Source: Thiomonas sp. (GTDB taxonomy: Bacteria; Pseudomonadota; Gammaproteobacteria; Burkholderiales; Burkholderiaceae). Taken from it: a DNA stretch of 6,245 nt. The position numbers and the translations under genes are program-made. The notes beneath the pieces are model-generated. The model ran no database searches and was not told the origin of the DNA. It saw nothing but the letters and a program-made list of their open reading frames with translations. Position 1 is the first letter of the stretch. The number at the start of each line of letters is the position of its first letter. Where the stretch lies: assembly GCA_027443745.1 (NCBI GenBank), contig DAIAZB010000218.1:1-6245 (forward strand), written 5' to 3'. This document shows, in pieces, positions 1 through 6,154 of the stretch.

Positions 1-1
1 G

Positions 2-862
2 ATCGATTACTACATGGGCGACCCGGGCACGATCAAGGCGCTGGGCCTGCAACTTATTGCCGGTTCCATGCCCGATGCTGACGACTATCAGGCCATCCCC
101 AACAAGGCCTGGCTGCCGCCTTCCGCGCGTGTGCTGGTCAGCCGTGCCTTGGCGAATCGCTTGTGGCCGGGCGAGAGCCCGCTGGGCAAGATGTTCTGGA
201 CGGGGCCGTACCAGTACCGCGTGATCGGCGTGGTAGCGAACTTCATGGGTGCGGGTGCGAACGGCGGCGGCAAGGCAGAATGGTCGGCGTTCGTGCCCGC
301 GGAGTCTGGCGGGCCGCTTTCCGGAACCTATCTGATCCGCGCGAGCCCGCAGGACCTGGAGCGCGTGATGACCGAAGCACGCAGCGCGGTGGCGAAAATA
401 GCGCCGGACGTGGTGCTGGATCGCGAGAACAGCCAATCGATACCCGTCTTGCGCTCGGCAAACTTCGCCACCGACCGTGCGATGGCCGGCATGCTCATCG
501 GCGTGATCGTGGCGCTGCTCGGTGTCACCGCGCTCGGTATCGTCGGCCTCGCCAGCTTCTGGGTGGCGCAGCGGCGCAAGCAGATCGGTGTCCGTCGTGC
601 GATCGGCGCGACACGCGGCGACATCCTGCGTTACTTCCAGACCGAGAACTTCTTGATCGTCACGTTCGGCATCGCGCTGGGCATGTTGCTGGCCTACCTG
701 CTCAACGCGGTGCTGATGAAGTTCTACGAGCTGCCGCACCTGCCGATGTACTACCTGCCGATCGGCGCGTTGGCGTTGTGGGCGCTGGGCCAGCTGGCTG
801 TGCTCGGCCCGGCGTTGCGCGCAGCGCAGGTGCCGCCGGTGGTGGCGACGCGGTCGGTCTAG
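2..862 (+). CDS. MacB/FtsX-type ABC transporter permease, B-type copy 1 (5' partial)
   Basis: C-terminal two thirds of an inner-membrane ABC permease subunit. The reading frame is open from the window edge, beginning IDYYMGDP. This aligns with residue ~130 of the complete paralogue B2 (YYGDAR), so roughly 130 residues lie outside the window and the ATG at 14 is internal, not the start. Visible parts are the second half of the periplasmic MacB_PCD domain (with VLVSRALANRLWP and YRVIGVV), a helix at about 485-565, the cytoplasmic coupling segment QRRKQIGVRRAIGATRGDI from 569, and two more helices at about 647-715 and 750-820. It ends PPVVATRSV and stops at TAG 860-862. Over the last 128 residues it is about 78% identical to B3 by hand count, but its periplasmic part is clearly different. 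No ATP-binding domain is present, so it needs a separate ATPase. The family call is firm; the substrate is unknown. Confidence 0.9.
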   Translation: MDYYMGDPGTIKALGLQLIAGSMPDADDYQAIPNKAWLPPSARVLVSRALANRLWPGESPLGKMFWTGPYQYRVIGVVANFMGAGANGGGKAEWSAFVPAESGGPLSGTYLIRASPQDLERVMTEARSAVAKIAPDVVLDRENSQSIPVLRSANFATDRAMAGMLIGVIVALLGVTALGIVGLASFWVAQRRKQIGVRRAIGATRGDILRYFQTENFLIVTFGIALGMLLAYLLNAVLMKFYELPHLPMYYLPIGALALWALGQLAVLGPALRAAQVPPVVATRSV

Positions 863-866
863 GGAG
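861..866 (+). promoter_or_regulatory. Candidate Shine-Dalgarno for the small ORF at 875
   Basis: AGGGAG overlaps the last two bases of the B1 stop codon and lies 8 nt before an ATG at 875. Sequence and spacing are typical of a working ribosome binding site. It is the main positive evidence that the small ORF in the B1-A1 gap may be translated. It could equally be a remnant of the GGGAGGG site found at the other B-A junctions. Confidence 0.35.
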
Positions 867-874
867 CGCCTTGC

Positions 875-985
875 ATGTCGGGATGGACGGCGATGGCGGG
901 TTGGCTCGAGAAGGTTGCTGCGCCTTGGAGCGCCCTTCGGTCAGATGCCGGTTCGCAGCGGCGATCTGCAAACAGGGGACGATGA
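875..985 (+). CDS. Possible 36-residue small protein filling the B1-A1 gap
   Basis: An ATG at 875 opens 36 codons, starting MSGWTAMAGW and ending SANRGR, with TGA at 983-985, one base before the A1 start codon at 987. It has a good Shine-Dalgarno (AGGGAG, 861-866) at 8 nt spacing and begins 12 bases after the B1 stop, so it would fit the operon as a translationally coupled gene. The first half is tryptophan-rich and mildly amphipathic (three Trp in the first 18 residues); the second half is basic, with arginine-rich SQRRSANRGR. No signal peptide or membrane helix is evident and I do not recognise a family. Against it: only about 60% of third positions are G/C, lower than the neighbouring permeases, and the tail uses CGA, AGG and GGA codons that look unusual here. 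A chance ORF of this length is also not rare in GC-rich DNA. It could instead be untranslated spacer. Confidence 0.3.
   Translation: MSGWTAMAGWLEKVAAPWSALRSDAGSQRRSANRGR
974..979 (+). promoter_or_regulatory. Shine-Dalgarno of A1
   Basis: AGGGGA lies 7 nt before the ATG at 987. It decides the A1 start: the frame is open further upstream to a TTG at 915, but that codon has no comparable site, and the ATG at 987 matches the N-termini of A2 and A3 residue for residue. Confidence 0.75.
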
Positions 986-986
986 G

Positions 987-2300
987 ATGTTCGCGTATTA
1001 CCTGGAGCTGGCATTCCGCAGCCTGAGGCGAAGTCCCGGTCTGACGGCGCTGATGGTGCTGGCCATCGGCTTCGGCGTATCGGCGTGCATGACGACATGG
1101 TCCGTATTTCGCGCCGCCTCGGGCGACCCGATTCCATGGAAGTCATCGCAATTGTTCGTGCCGCAGATGGATCTCTGGTCGAGCTCTGCGCGCAGCGCCG
1201 ACGGCGAGCCGCTGGATGCGCTCACCTATACCGATGCGCTTGCGTTGATGCGTGACCATCGCGCGGTGCGCCAATCGGCGATCTACGGGATTGCGCCCGC
1301 GGTGTTCCCGGCGCGCCCGGGTCAGCACCCGCTCACCCTGGGCGGCTATGCCGTCTTCGGTGAATTCTTTCGCATGCTCGACGTGCCGTTCCTGTATGGG
1401 CAGGGCTGGAGCGCCGCCGAGGACGCCGCCGCGGCGCCGGTGGTGGTGATCAGTCGCGCGCTCAACGACAAGGCGTTCGGCGGCGCCAACAGCATCGGCC
1501 GCAGCCTGAACGTTGCCGGCCACGATTACCGCGTGGTTGGCGTGGTCGACGACTGGAATCCGCAGCCGGCGTACTACGACGTATTCGGCACTGGCGGCTA
1601 CACCCGCGAAGGACCGGCGCTGTTCGTCCCCTTCACGCGGGCGATCGCGGCGGGCCTCGAGAATGGCCGCACCGCCTGCGACGTGGAGCCCGCCTCGCCG
1701 GGTTTCGTCGGATTGCAGCGTTCGGATTGCGCGTGGATCACGTTCCTGGCCGAACTGGATACACCGGCGCAGGTGCGCGCCTACCGGCAGTACCTCGACG
1801 ATTACGCGGCCGCGCAGCGTCGCGCCGGCCGCTTCCTGGGTCCACCGAACAACCGGCTGCGTGACCTGCCGGCCTTTCTCGCGGCCGAGCGGGTGGTGCC
1901 GGGCGACACGCGGGTATCGTTTTTGGTGGCGCTGGGCTTGCTGGTGGTTTGCCTGTTCAACACGGTTGGGTTGCTGCTGGCCAAGTTCCTCCGGCGCAGC
2001 GGCGAGATCGGCGTGCGCCGCGCGCTGGGTGCCGCGCGCGGCGCGATCTACGCGCAGTTCCTGACCGAGTCGGCCATGGTGGGGCTGGCCGGCGGCGCGC
2101 TTGGCCTGCTGCTGACGGGCCTGGGCGTGCTAGGCATCGGCGCGGTGCTGCAGCCGCGCCTCGCCGCGCTGGCCCCGCTGGATGCCCGCCTGCTGGTGTC
2201 CACCTTGGTCGTGGCGGTGCTCTGCACGGTGCTGGCCGGCTTGTACCCGTCGTTCCGCGCGGCGCGGGTGCAGCCCGCGTGGCAACTCAAGTCGGACTGA
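987..2300 (+). CDS. MacB/FtsX-type ABC transporter permease, A-type copy 1
   Basis: 437-residue inner-membrane permease subunit with the MacB permease plan and no ATPase domain. Helix 1 spans about residues 19-41 and is followed by SGDPIP at 45-50. A periplasmic MacB_PCD-like domain runs to about 310 and includes PVVVISRALNDKAFGG and YRVVGVVDDW. Helix 2 is about 312-334, then the cytoplasmic coupling segment with EIGVRRALGAARGAI from 340, helix 3 about 363-387 and helix 4 about 402-424. The C-terminus reads ARVQPAWQLKSD. The periplasmic domain has two cysteines, C231 and C248, which A2 matches in position, suggesting a disulfide. After them comes a block conserved with A2 (LDTPA at 257-261 to AGRF at 280-283). 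The start is set by the Shine-Dalgarno and by paralogue alignment. B2 follows after 5 bp, so A1 and B2 are probably co-translated partners. The family and topology are well supported; substrate and ATPase partner are not visible. Confidence 0.92.
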   Translation: MFAYYLELAFRSLRRSPGLTALMVLAIGFGVSACMTTWSVFRAASGDPIPWKSSQLFVPQMDLWSSSARSADGEPLDALTYTDALALMRDHRAVRQSAIYGIAPAVFPARPGQHPLTLGGYAVFGEFFRMLDVPFLYGQGWSAAEDAAAAPVVVISRALNDKAFGGANSIGRSLNVAGHDYRVVGVVDDWNPQPAYYDVFGTGGYTREGPALFVPFTRAIAAGLENGRTACDVEPASPGFVGLQRSDCAWITFLAELDTPAQVRAYRQYLDDYAAAQRRAGRFLGPPNNRLRDLPAFLAAERVVPGDTRVSFLVALGLLVVCLFNTVGLLLAKFLRRSGEIGVRRALGAARGAIYAQFLTESAMVGLAGGALGLLLTGLGVLGIGAVLQPRLAALAPLDARLLVSTLVVAVLCTVLAGLYPSFRAARVQPAWQLKSD

Positions 2301-2305
2301 CCGCG

Positions 2306-3550
2306 ATGGCATGGCATCCGATCTTCCGCACCTGGAAACGGCACGCGTCCGGCATAACGCTGATCGTCCTGCAGATCGCCCTGACCTTGGCCATCGTGTG
2401 CAATGCGCTTTTCATCATCGGCCAGCGCATCGAGCGGATGCGGCGGCCGACCGGCGTGCAGGAGTCAGGGCTGATCCGCATTTCGCAGACCTGGCTGGAC
2501 GCACCCGATGCCGGCACGCCAGCCGGCGTGGAGAAGCTCGACGCCATGCAACGCGCCGACCTCGAAGCATTGCGCCGGCTGCCAGACGTGACCGACGTCG
2601 CGGCCAGTGACAGCATGCCGCTGCAGGGGGCTATCTGGAGCGGCGACCTCCGACGCAGCGCCAACCAGGCCAGGGCGACGGGCCAGGCGGCGCTGTACTA
2701 CGGCGACGCCCGCATGCTGCCGACGCTGGGTTTGCGACTGGTAGCCGGGCGCAATTTCAATCCTGACGAGATCGCCCACCATACGATCCGCAGTACCGAA
2801 ACACCCGCGATATGCATCGTCAGTCGCCCGGTGGCCGACCAGTTGTTCCCGGCCGGCGACGCGCTCGGCAAGACGATCTACGTCAACCGGCATCCCATCA
2901 CCATCATAGGCATCGTGGCACGACTGCAGACGCCCACGCTGGCCGAGTGGGGACGCGGCTGGGCCTACGATTCGATCCTGCTGCCGGTACGGCTCGACGG
3001 GGCTTCGGCCAGCTACGCGCTGCGGGTCAGGCCCGGGCACGAGCAGGCGGTGATGGGCGCCGCGCGCGATGCGCTGTTCGCGCTCGATCCGCTGCGCGAC
3101 ATGCCCGACACCTGGGGCGTGCAGAGCATGCGCGAGATCCGCTTCAAGGCCTATCGCGGCGACCGCGGCACGGTGATCGTGCTGGGCATCGTCTGCCTGA
3201 TCCTGCTGGTGGTCACCGCCGCCGGCATCGTCGGCCTGACCAGCTTCTGGGTCGGGCAGCGCCGCCGGCAAATCGGAATCCGGCGCGCGCTCGGGGCACG
3301 CCAGATCGACATCCTGCGCCATTTCCAGGTCGAGAACCTGTTCATCGCCAGTATGGGCGCGACGTTGGGAATGCTGCTGGCCGTTGGCCTCAACCTCTGG
3401 CTGATGCACAACTACGCGCTGGGCCGATTGCCGTCGGCTTATGTGCTCGCTGGTGCCGCCACCATGCTGCTGCTCGGGCAAGGTGCAGTGCTCGTGCCGG
3501 CATGGCGCGCGTCCAGGGTGCCGCCGGTAGTAGCGACGCGCAGCGTATGA
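2306..3550 (+). CDS. MacB/FtsX-type ABC transporter permease, B-type copy 2
   Basis: 414-residue permease subunit of the B subfamily. Helix 1 is at about 16-39 with IVCNALFIIG, followed by RMRRPTG. The periplasmic domain spans about 40-285, with YYGDAR at 131-136, a MacB_PCD signature from 170 (CIVSRPVADQLFP) and ITIIGIV about 30 residues on. Helix 2 is about 289-316, the coupling segment QRRRQIGIRRALGA 318-331, helix 3 about 345-367 and helix 4 about 379-400; it ends PPVVATRSV. The ATG at 2306 is chosen because MAWHP aligns without a gap with the start of B3, up to the shared CNALF at residues 32-36; the frame is open further upstream inside A1 but only from a TTG at 1949. No clear Shine-Dalgarno precedes the ATG and the A1 stop is only 5 bp away, so translation probably depends on coupling to A1. 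Its coupling region (GARQIDILRHF) departs from the GATRGDILRYF shared by B1 and B3, making it the more distant B copy. Confidence 0.92.
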   Translation: MAWHPIFRTWKRHASGITLIVLQIALTLAIVCNALFIIGQRIERMRRPTGVQESGLIRISQTWLDAPDAGTPAGVEKLDAMQRADLEALRRLPDVTDVAASDSMPLQGAIWSGDLRRSANQARATGQAALYYGDARMLPTLGLRLVAGRNFNPDEIAHHTIRSTETPAICIVSRPVADQLFPAGDALGKTIYVNRHPITIIGIVARLQTPTLAEWGRGWAYDSILLPVRLDGASASYALRVRPGHEQAVMGAARDALFALDPLRDMPDTWGVQSMREIRFKAYRGDRGTVIVLGIVCLILLVVTAAGIVGLTSFWVGQRRRQIGIRRALGARQIDILRHFQVENLFIASMGATLGMLLAVGLNLWLMHNYALGRLPSAYVLAGAATMLLLGQGAVLVPAWRASRVPPVVATRSV

Positions 3551-3551
3551 G

Positions 3552-3596
3552 TTTCGGGAGGGCATGAGCAATGTTCGGCTACTACCTTGATCTGGC
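3552..3596 (+). repeat. 45-bp perfect direct repeat, copy 1 (B2-A2 junction)
   Basis: The sequence from TTTCGGGAGG to GATCTGGC is identical to 6110-6154. It covers the B-A intergenic spacer, the GGGAGGG ribosome binding site and the first eight codons plus two bases of the A gene. Similarity continues upstream with a few mismatches into the end of the B gene (GCCGCCGGTAGT shared). It marks duplication or gene conversion of a two-gene unit, or selection on the translation start region. Confidence 0.9.
3556..3562 (+). promoter_or_regulatory. Shine-Dalgarno of A2
   Basis: GGGAGGG lies 8 nt before the ATG at 3571. An ATG at 3564, in another frame, is only 1 nt from this site and stops after eight codons, so the site serves 3571. 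Confidence 0.85.
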
Positions 3597-4869
3597 ATTG
3601 CGCAGCTTCGGGCGCAACAGGATGCTCACCGCGCTGATGATGCTGGCGATCGCGCTGGGAATAGGTACCAGCATGACCACGCTGACCGTGATGCACGTGC
3701 TGTCGGGCGACCCGATTCCGCAGAAGAGCGCACAGCTGTTCCGCGTGCGCATGAACGTGTTTCCCGACGACGCCTTCAAGCCAGGGGACAGGGTGCCGGA
3801 TAACCTGACCCGCCGCGATGCCGAGGGGCTGCTGCGCGATGCGCGCGCTGACCGCCAGGCAATGATGTCGGGTGGGTCGTTGGTGGTCATCTCGGCGCAA
3901 GGCACCCCCCTCAATGTGGAGGCGCGCTACACCAGTGCCGACTTTTTTCCCATGTTCAACGTGCCGCTGCGCTACGGCCAGGCGTGGAGCCGTGACGACG
4001 ATGCGAGCCATGCGCACGTGGTCGTAATCTCGGGAGCGCTGAACGAGCAACTTTTCGGCGGCGTGGACAGTGTGGGCAAGAATCTCCGGGTGGGGGACCA
4101 ATCGCTGCGTGTCATCGGTGTAGTGGGCAACTGGGACATGAATCCACGCTTCTACGACCTCAGCAACGGCCAGTTCGGCGGCAGCGAGGATGTGTTCGTG
4201 CCGTTGTCCACCGCGCTGGACATGAAGCTCTCCACCAGCGGCTCGATGAACTGCTGGGGCAACAACAACAACAACGATTCCCATGCCGCCGATGCCCCCT
4301 GCATCTGGCTGCAGTACTGGGCACAGCTGGATACTCCCGCCAAGGTCGCGGCCTATCGGCAGTACTTGCAGAACTACATCGCACTGCAGAAAAAGGCCGG
4401 TCGCTTCAGTCATTCCGGCCAGCTCGAACTGCAGGACGTGATGCAGTGGCTTGACGCCAAAGGCGTGGTACCTGCCGATGTGCGTCTGCAAACTTGGCTG
4501 GCGCTGGGTTTCCTCGGCATCTGCCTGCTCAATACCGTGGGCTTGCTGCTGGCAAAGTTCCTGCGCCGCAGCAGCGAGCTCGGCGTGCGCCGTGCACTGG
4601 GTGCATCGCGCCGGGCGATTTTTCTGCAGTGCCTGGTCGAAGCCGGTGTCGTGGGGTTGGCCGGCGGCGTGTTCGGATTGGCGTTGGCCGCGCTGGGACT
4701 GGTTCTGGTGCGCCACCAGCCCACCGACTATGGCGCCTACATCCATATGGACCTGCGCATGCTTATGGCCACCTTCGTGCTGGCGCTGGCCAGCAGCCTG
4801 CTGGCTGGCCTGCTGCCGGCATGGCGCGCGATGAACGTGGCGCCCGCCGCTGCGATCAAGTCGAATTGA
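3571..4869 (+). CDS. MacB/FtsX-type ABC transporter permease, A-type copy 2
   Basis: 432-residue A-subfamily permease subunit, colinear with A1. Helix 1 is about 19-41 and SGDPIP falls at 45-50, exactly as in A1. The periplasmic domain runs to about 307 and includes HVVVISGALNEQLFGG and LRVIGVVGNW. Helix 2 is about 309-331, the coupling segment ELGVRRALGASRRAI starts at 336, helix 3 is about 359-382 and helix 4 about 398-420; it ends APAAAIKSN. Periplasmic cysteines C228 and C244 match C231/C248 of A1. The stretch between them holds a run of five asparagines encoded by five AAC codons, absent from A1. The LDTPA...AGRF block (253-279) is shared with A1, 19 of 27 residues identical by hand count. 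A strong Shine-Dalgarno sits at ideal spacing. B3 follows after 15 bp, so A2 and B3 are the likely pair. No ATP-binding motif is present. Confidence 0.92.
   Translation: MFGYYLDLALRSFGRNRMLTALMMLAIALGIGTSMTTLTVMHVLSGDPIPQKSAQLFRVRMNVFPDDAFKPGDRVPDNLTRRDAEGLLRDARADRQAMMSGGSLVVISAQGTPLNVEARYTSADFFPMFNVPLRYGQAWSRDDDASHAHVVVISGALNEQLFGGVDSVGKNLRVGDQSLRVIGVVGNWDMNPRFYDLSNGQFGGSEDVFVPLSTALDMKLSTSGSMNCWGNNNNNDSHAADAPCIWLQYWAQLDTPAKVAAYRQYLQNYIALQKKAGRFSHSGQLELQDVMQWLDAKGVVPADVRLQTWLALGFLGICLLNTVGLLLAKFLRRSSELGVRRALGASRRAIFLQCLVEAGVVGLAGGVFGLALAALGLVLVRHQPTDYGAYIHMDLRMLMATFVLALASSLLAGLLPAWRAMNVAPAAAIKSN
4261..4275 (+). repeat. (AAC)5 trinucleotide repeat inside A2
   Basis: Five perfect AAC units in frame encode Asn-Asn-Asn-Asn-Asn in the periplasmic domain of A2, between its two cysteines. 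A change in repeat number would alter loop length without shifting the frame. A1 has no equivalent. Confidence 0.9.
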
Positions 4870-4873
4870 GCAT

Positions 4874-4878
4874 CGGAG
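4874..4878 (+). promoter_or_regulatory. Shine-Dalgarno of B3
   Basis: CGGAG lies 6 nt before the ATG at 4885, in the 15-bp gap after the A2 stop codon. It supports that start, which also aligns without gaps to the B2 N-terminus. Confidence 0.7.
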
Positions 4879-4884
4879 CAGACC

Positions 4885-6108
4885 ATGCACTTTCGTCATA
4901 TCGTCCACGCACTGCGCCACCACCGCATCGCGGTGAGCCTGCTGGTGCTGGAAATTGCCTTCTCTTGCGCGGTGGTCTGCAACGCGCTGTTCCTTATCGG
5001 CACACGGCTGGATCGTATGCACCGACCCACCGGCGCCGACGAAATGCACATCGTCGAAGTGGTCGTGCGTAGCGTCGCCCCAGGCTCGGCCAAGGCCATC
5101 ATGGCGCAGACGCGCACCGACCTGGCCGCGCTGCGCGCCATTTCCGGTGTGACCGATGTGTCCGTCATCAACCAACCGCTGTTCGGCAGCAGCTTCAGTG
5201 CAAGCGGCGTCAGCCTGAGCAAGGCGGACAACGCGCCCACCATTCACGTGACCCAGTACTTCGGCGATGCGCAACTTGCCGGCACGCTGGGCCTGAAGCT
5301 AGCCGATGGTCGCTGGTTCAGGCCGGATGAATTCGTCAGCGACGAACAGCTGGAGGGCGAGGGCGCCACGGTGCCGGTCATTATTACCAGGGCACTGGCA
5401 GAGCACTTCTTTCCGGGCAAGTCGGCCGTGGGCAAGGTGATCTATGCGTTCGGCACCAACCGCGTTGTTGGCGTGGTGGACCGACTGGTGCAGCCGCGGG
5501 ATTACGGATCGGCGGAGTCCTACGAATACGCCATGATCTTTCCGGTCAATCTTTCGTTTGCGCAAGGCACGTACCTGCTACGCGTCAAGGATACGTCACA
5601 GCGCGATCCGGTGATTCGCGACGCACTGCGCACGCTGAGGACCGATGGTCCGCTCCGGCTGGTTTCGCCGAGGGATGCAACCACGCTGCAGGCGGCGCGC
5701 GCGAAGTACTACCGCAATGATCGCGCCATGGCTTGGATGCTGGTGGGCGTGTGCGTGTTATTGCTGGTGGTCACGGCCGTGGGCATCGTCGGCCTCACCA
5801 GCTTCTGGGTGGCGCAACGACGTCGGCAGATCGGCATACGTCGCGCCATAGGCGCCACGCGTGGCGACATCCTGCGCTACTTCCAGATCGAAAACTTCCT
5901 GATCGCCACGTTGGGGATCGCGCTCGGCATGCTGCTGGCCTATGGCCTCAACTTGTTGCTGATGCAGCACTACGAATTGGGCAGGTTGCCGGGCTACTAC
6001 CTGCCTGTGGGCACGCTGGTTTTGTGGACGCTCGGCCAGCTGGCCGTTTACGGCCCCGCCTTGCGCGCGTCGAACGTGCCGCCGGTAGTGGCGACACGAA
6101 GCGCATGA
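4885..6108 (+). CDS. MacB/FtsX-type ABC transporter permease, B-type copy 3
   Basis: 407-residue B-subfamily permease subunit. Helix 1 is about 14-39 with VVCNALFLIG, followed by RMHRPTG. The periplasmic domain runs to about 280 and contains QYFGDAQ, PVIITRALAEHFFPG and NRVVGVV. Helix 2 is about 283-309, the coupling segment QRRRQIGIRRAIGATRGDI 311-329, helix 3 about 338-360, and helix 4 begins near residue 371; it ends PPVVATRSA. Its C-terminal membrane and coupling part is nearly that of B1 (about 100 of 128 residues identical by hand), whereas the periplasmic domain differs from both B1 and B2. It is seven residues shorter than B2, the difference lying in the periplasmic domain. It follows A2 by 15 bp and precedes A3 by 20 bp. 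As with its neighbours, a separate ATPase is required; the cargo cannot be read from the sequence. Confidence 0.92.
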   Translation: MHFRHIVHALRHHRIAVSLLVLEIAFSCAVVCNALFLIGTRLDRMHRPTGADEMHIVEVVVRSVAPGSAKAIMAQTRTDLAALRAISGVTDVSVINQPLFGSSFSASGVSLSKADNAPTIHVTQYFGDAQLAGTLGLKLADGRWFRPDEFVSDEQLEGEGATVPVIITRALAEHFFPGKSAVGKVIYAFGTNRVVGVVDRLVQPRDYGSAESYEYAMIFPVNLSFAQGTYLLRVKDTSQRDPVIRDALRTLRTDGPLRLVSPRDATTLQAARAKYYRNDRAMAWMLVGVCVLLLVVTAVGIVGLTSFWVAQRRRQIGIRRAIGATRGDILRYFQIENFLIATLGIALGMLLAYGLNLLLMQHYELGRLPGYYLPVGTLVLWTLGQLAVYGPALRASNVPPVVATRSA

Positions 6109-6109
6109 A

Positions 6110-6154
6110 TTTCGGGAGGGCATGAGCAATGTTCGGCTACTACCTTGATCTGGC
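6110..6154 (+). repeat. 45-bp perfect direct repeat, copy 2 (B3-A3 junction)
   Basis: Identical to 3552-3596 and in the same place relative to the genes: it covers the spacer, the ribosome binding site and the start of the A gene. After this point A2 and A3 differ at many positions, although the encoded proteins stay similar. Confidence 0.9.
6114..6120 (+). promoter_or_regulatory. Shine-Dalgarno of A3
   Basis: GGGAGGG lies 8 nt before the ATG at 6129, the same arrangement as at A2. Confidence 0.85.

Larger units (their letters stand above)
863..986 (+). other. 124-bp gap between B1 and A1, longest in the array
   Basis: All other gaps between permease genes are 5-20 bp, so this one stands out. 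It holds the small ORF described separately, an imperfect tandem pair of 10-mers (GATGGACGGC at 882-891 followed by GATGGCGGGT), an 8-bp direct repeat GGAGCGCC (863-870 and 927-934), and a weak potential hairpin just before the A1 ribosome binding site (TTCGCAG 952-958 with CTGCAAA 966-972, one mismatch). I see no convincing -35/-10 pair and no terminator hairpin with a T run. It does not contain the conserved B-A junction sequence seen at 3552-3596 and 6110-6154. Confidence 0.5.

Noticed and set aside
14..862. B1 as a complete 282-residue protein starting at ATG 14
   Set aside because: The frame is open to the window edge and the sequence before this ATG (IDYY) aligns with the internal periplasmic domain of B2 and B3, so the ATG is internal.
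952..972. Hairpin TTCGCAG / CTGCAAA with a 7-nt loop before the A1 ribosome binding site, considered as terminator or attenuator
   Set aside because: The stem is short with a mismatch and no T run follows; such stems arise often by chance in GC-rich DNA.
915..986. Upstream TTG start extending A1 by 24 residues
   Set aside because: The extra residues have no counterpart in A2 or A3, whose N-termini align with the ATG at 987, which has its own AGGGGA site.
163..1026. 287-codon + strand frame overlapping B1 and the gap
   Set aside because: Arg/Gly/Ala-rich out-of-frame translation of the B1 coding sequence, running into the A1 start; no family resemblance.
1949..2305. Upstream extension of B2 from a TTG inside A1
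   Set aside because: It would overlap the conserved C-terminal coding part of A1 in another frame; alignment with B3 puts the start at 2306.
3564..3590. Eight-codon out-of-frame ORF (ATG 3564 to TGA 3588-3590), repeated at 6122-6148, resembling a leader peptide
   Set aside because: Its ATG is only 1 nt from the Shine-Dalgarno, while the A gene start is at the ideal 8 nt. It recurs because the 45-bp repeat is identical, so the recurrence is not independent evidence.
2465..3598. 377-codon open frame on the minus strand antisense to B2
   Set aside because: Same reasoning: low-complexity His/Gln/Arg/Ala-rich translation opposite a conserved permease.
3439..5274. 611-codon open frame on the minus strand across the end of B2, all of A2 and the start of B3
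   Set aside because: It lies antisense to three well-supported genes. Its translation is rich in His, Gln, Arg and Ala with no recognisable domain, as expected for a shadow frame in GC-rich DNA.
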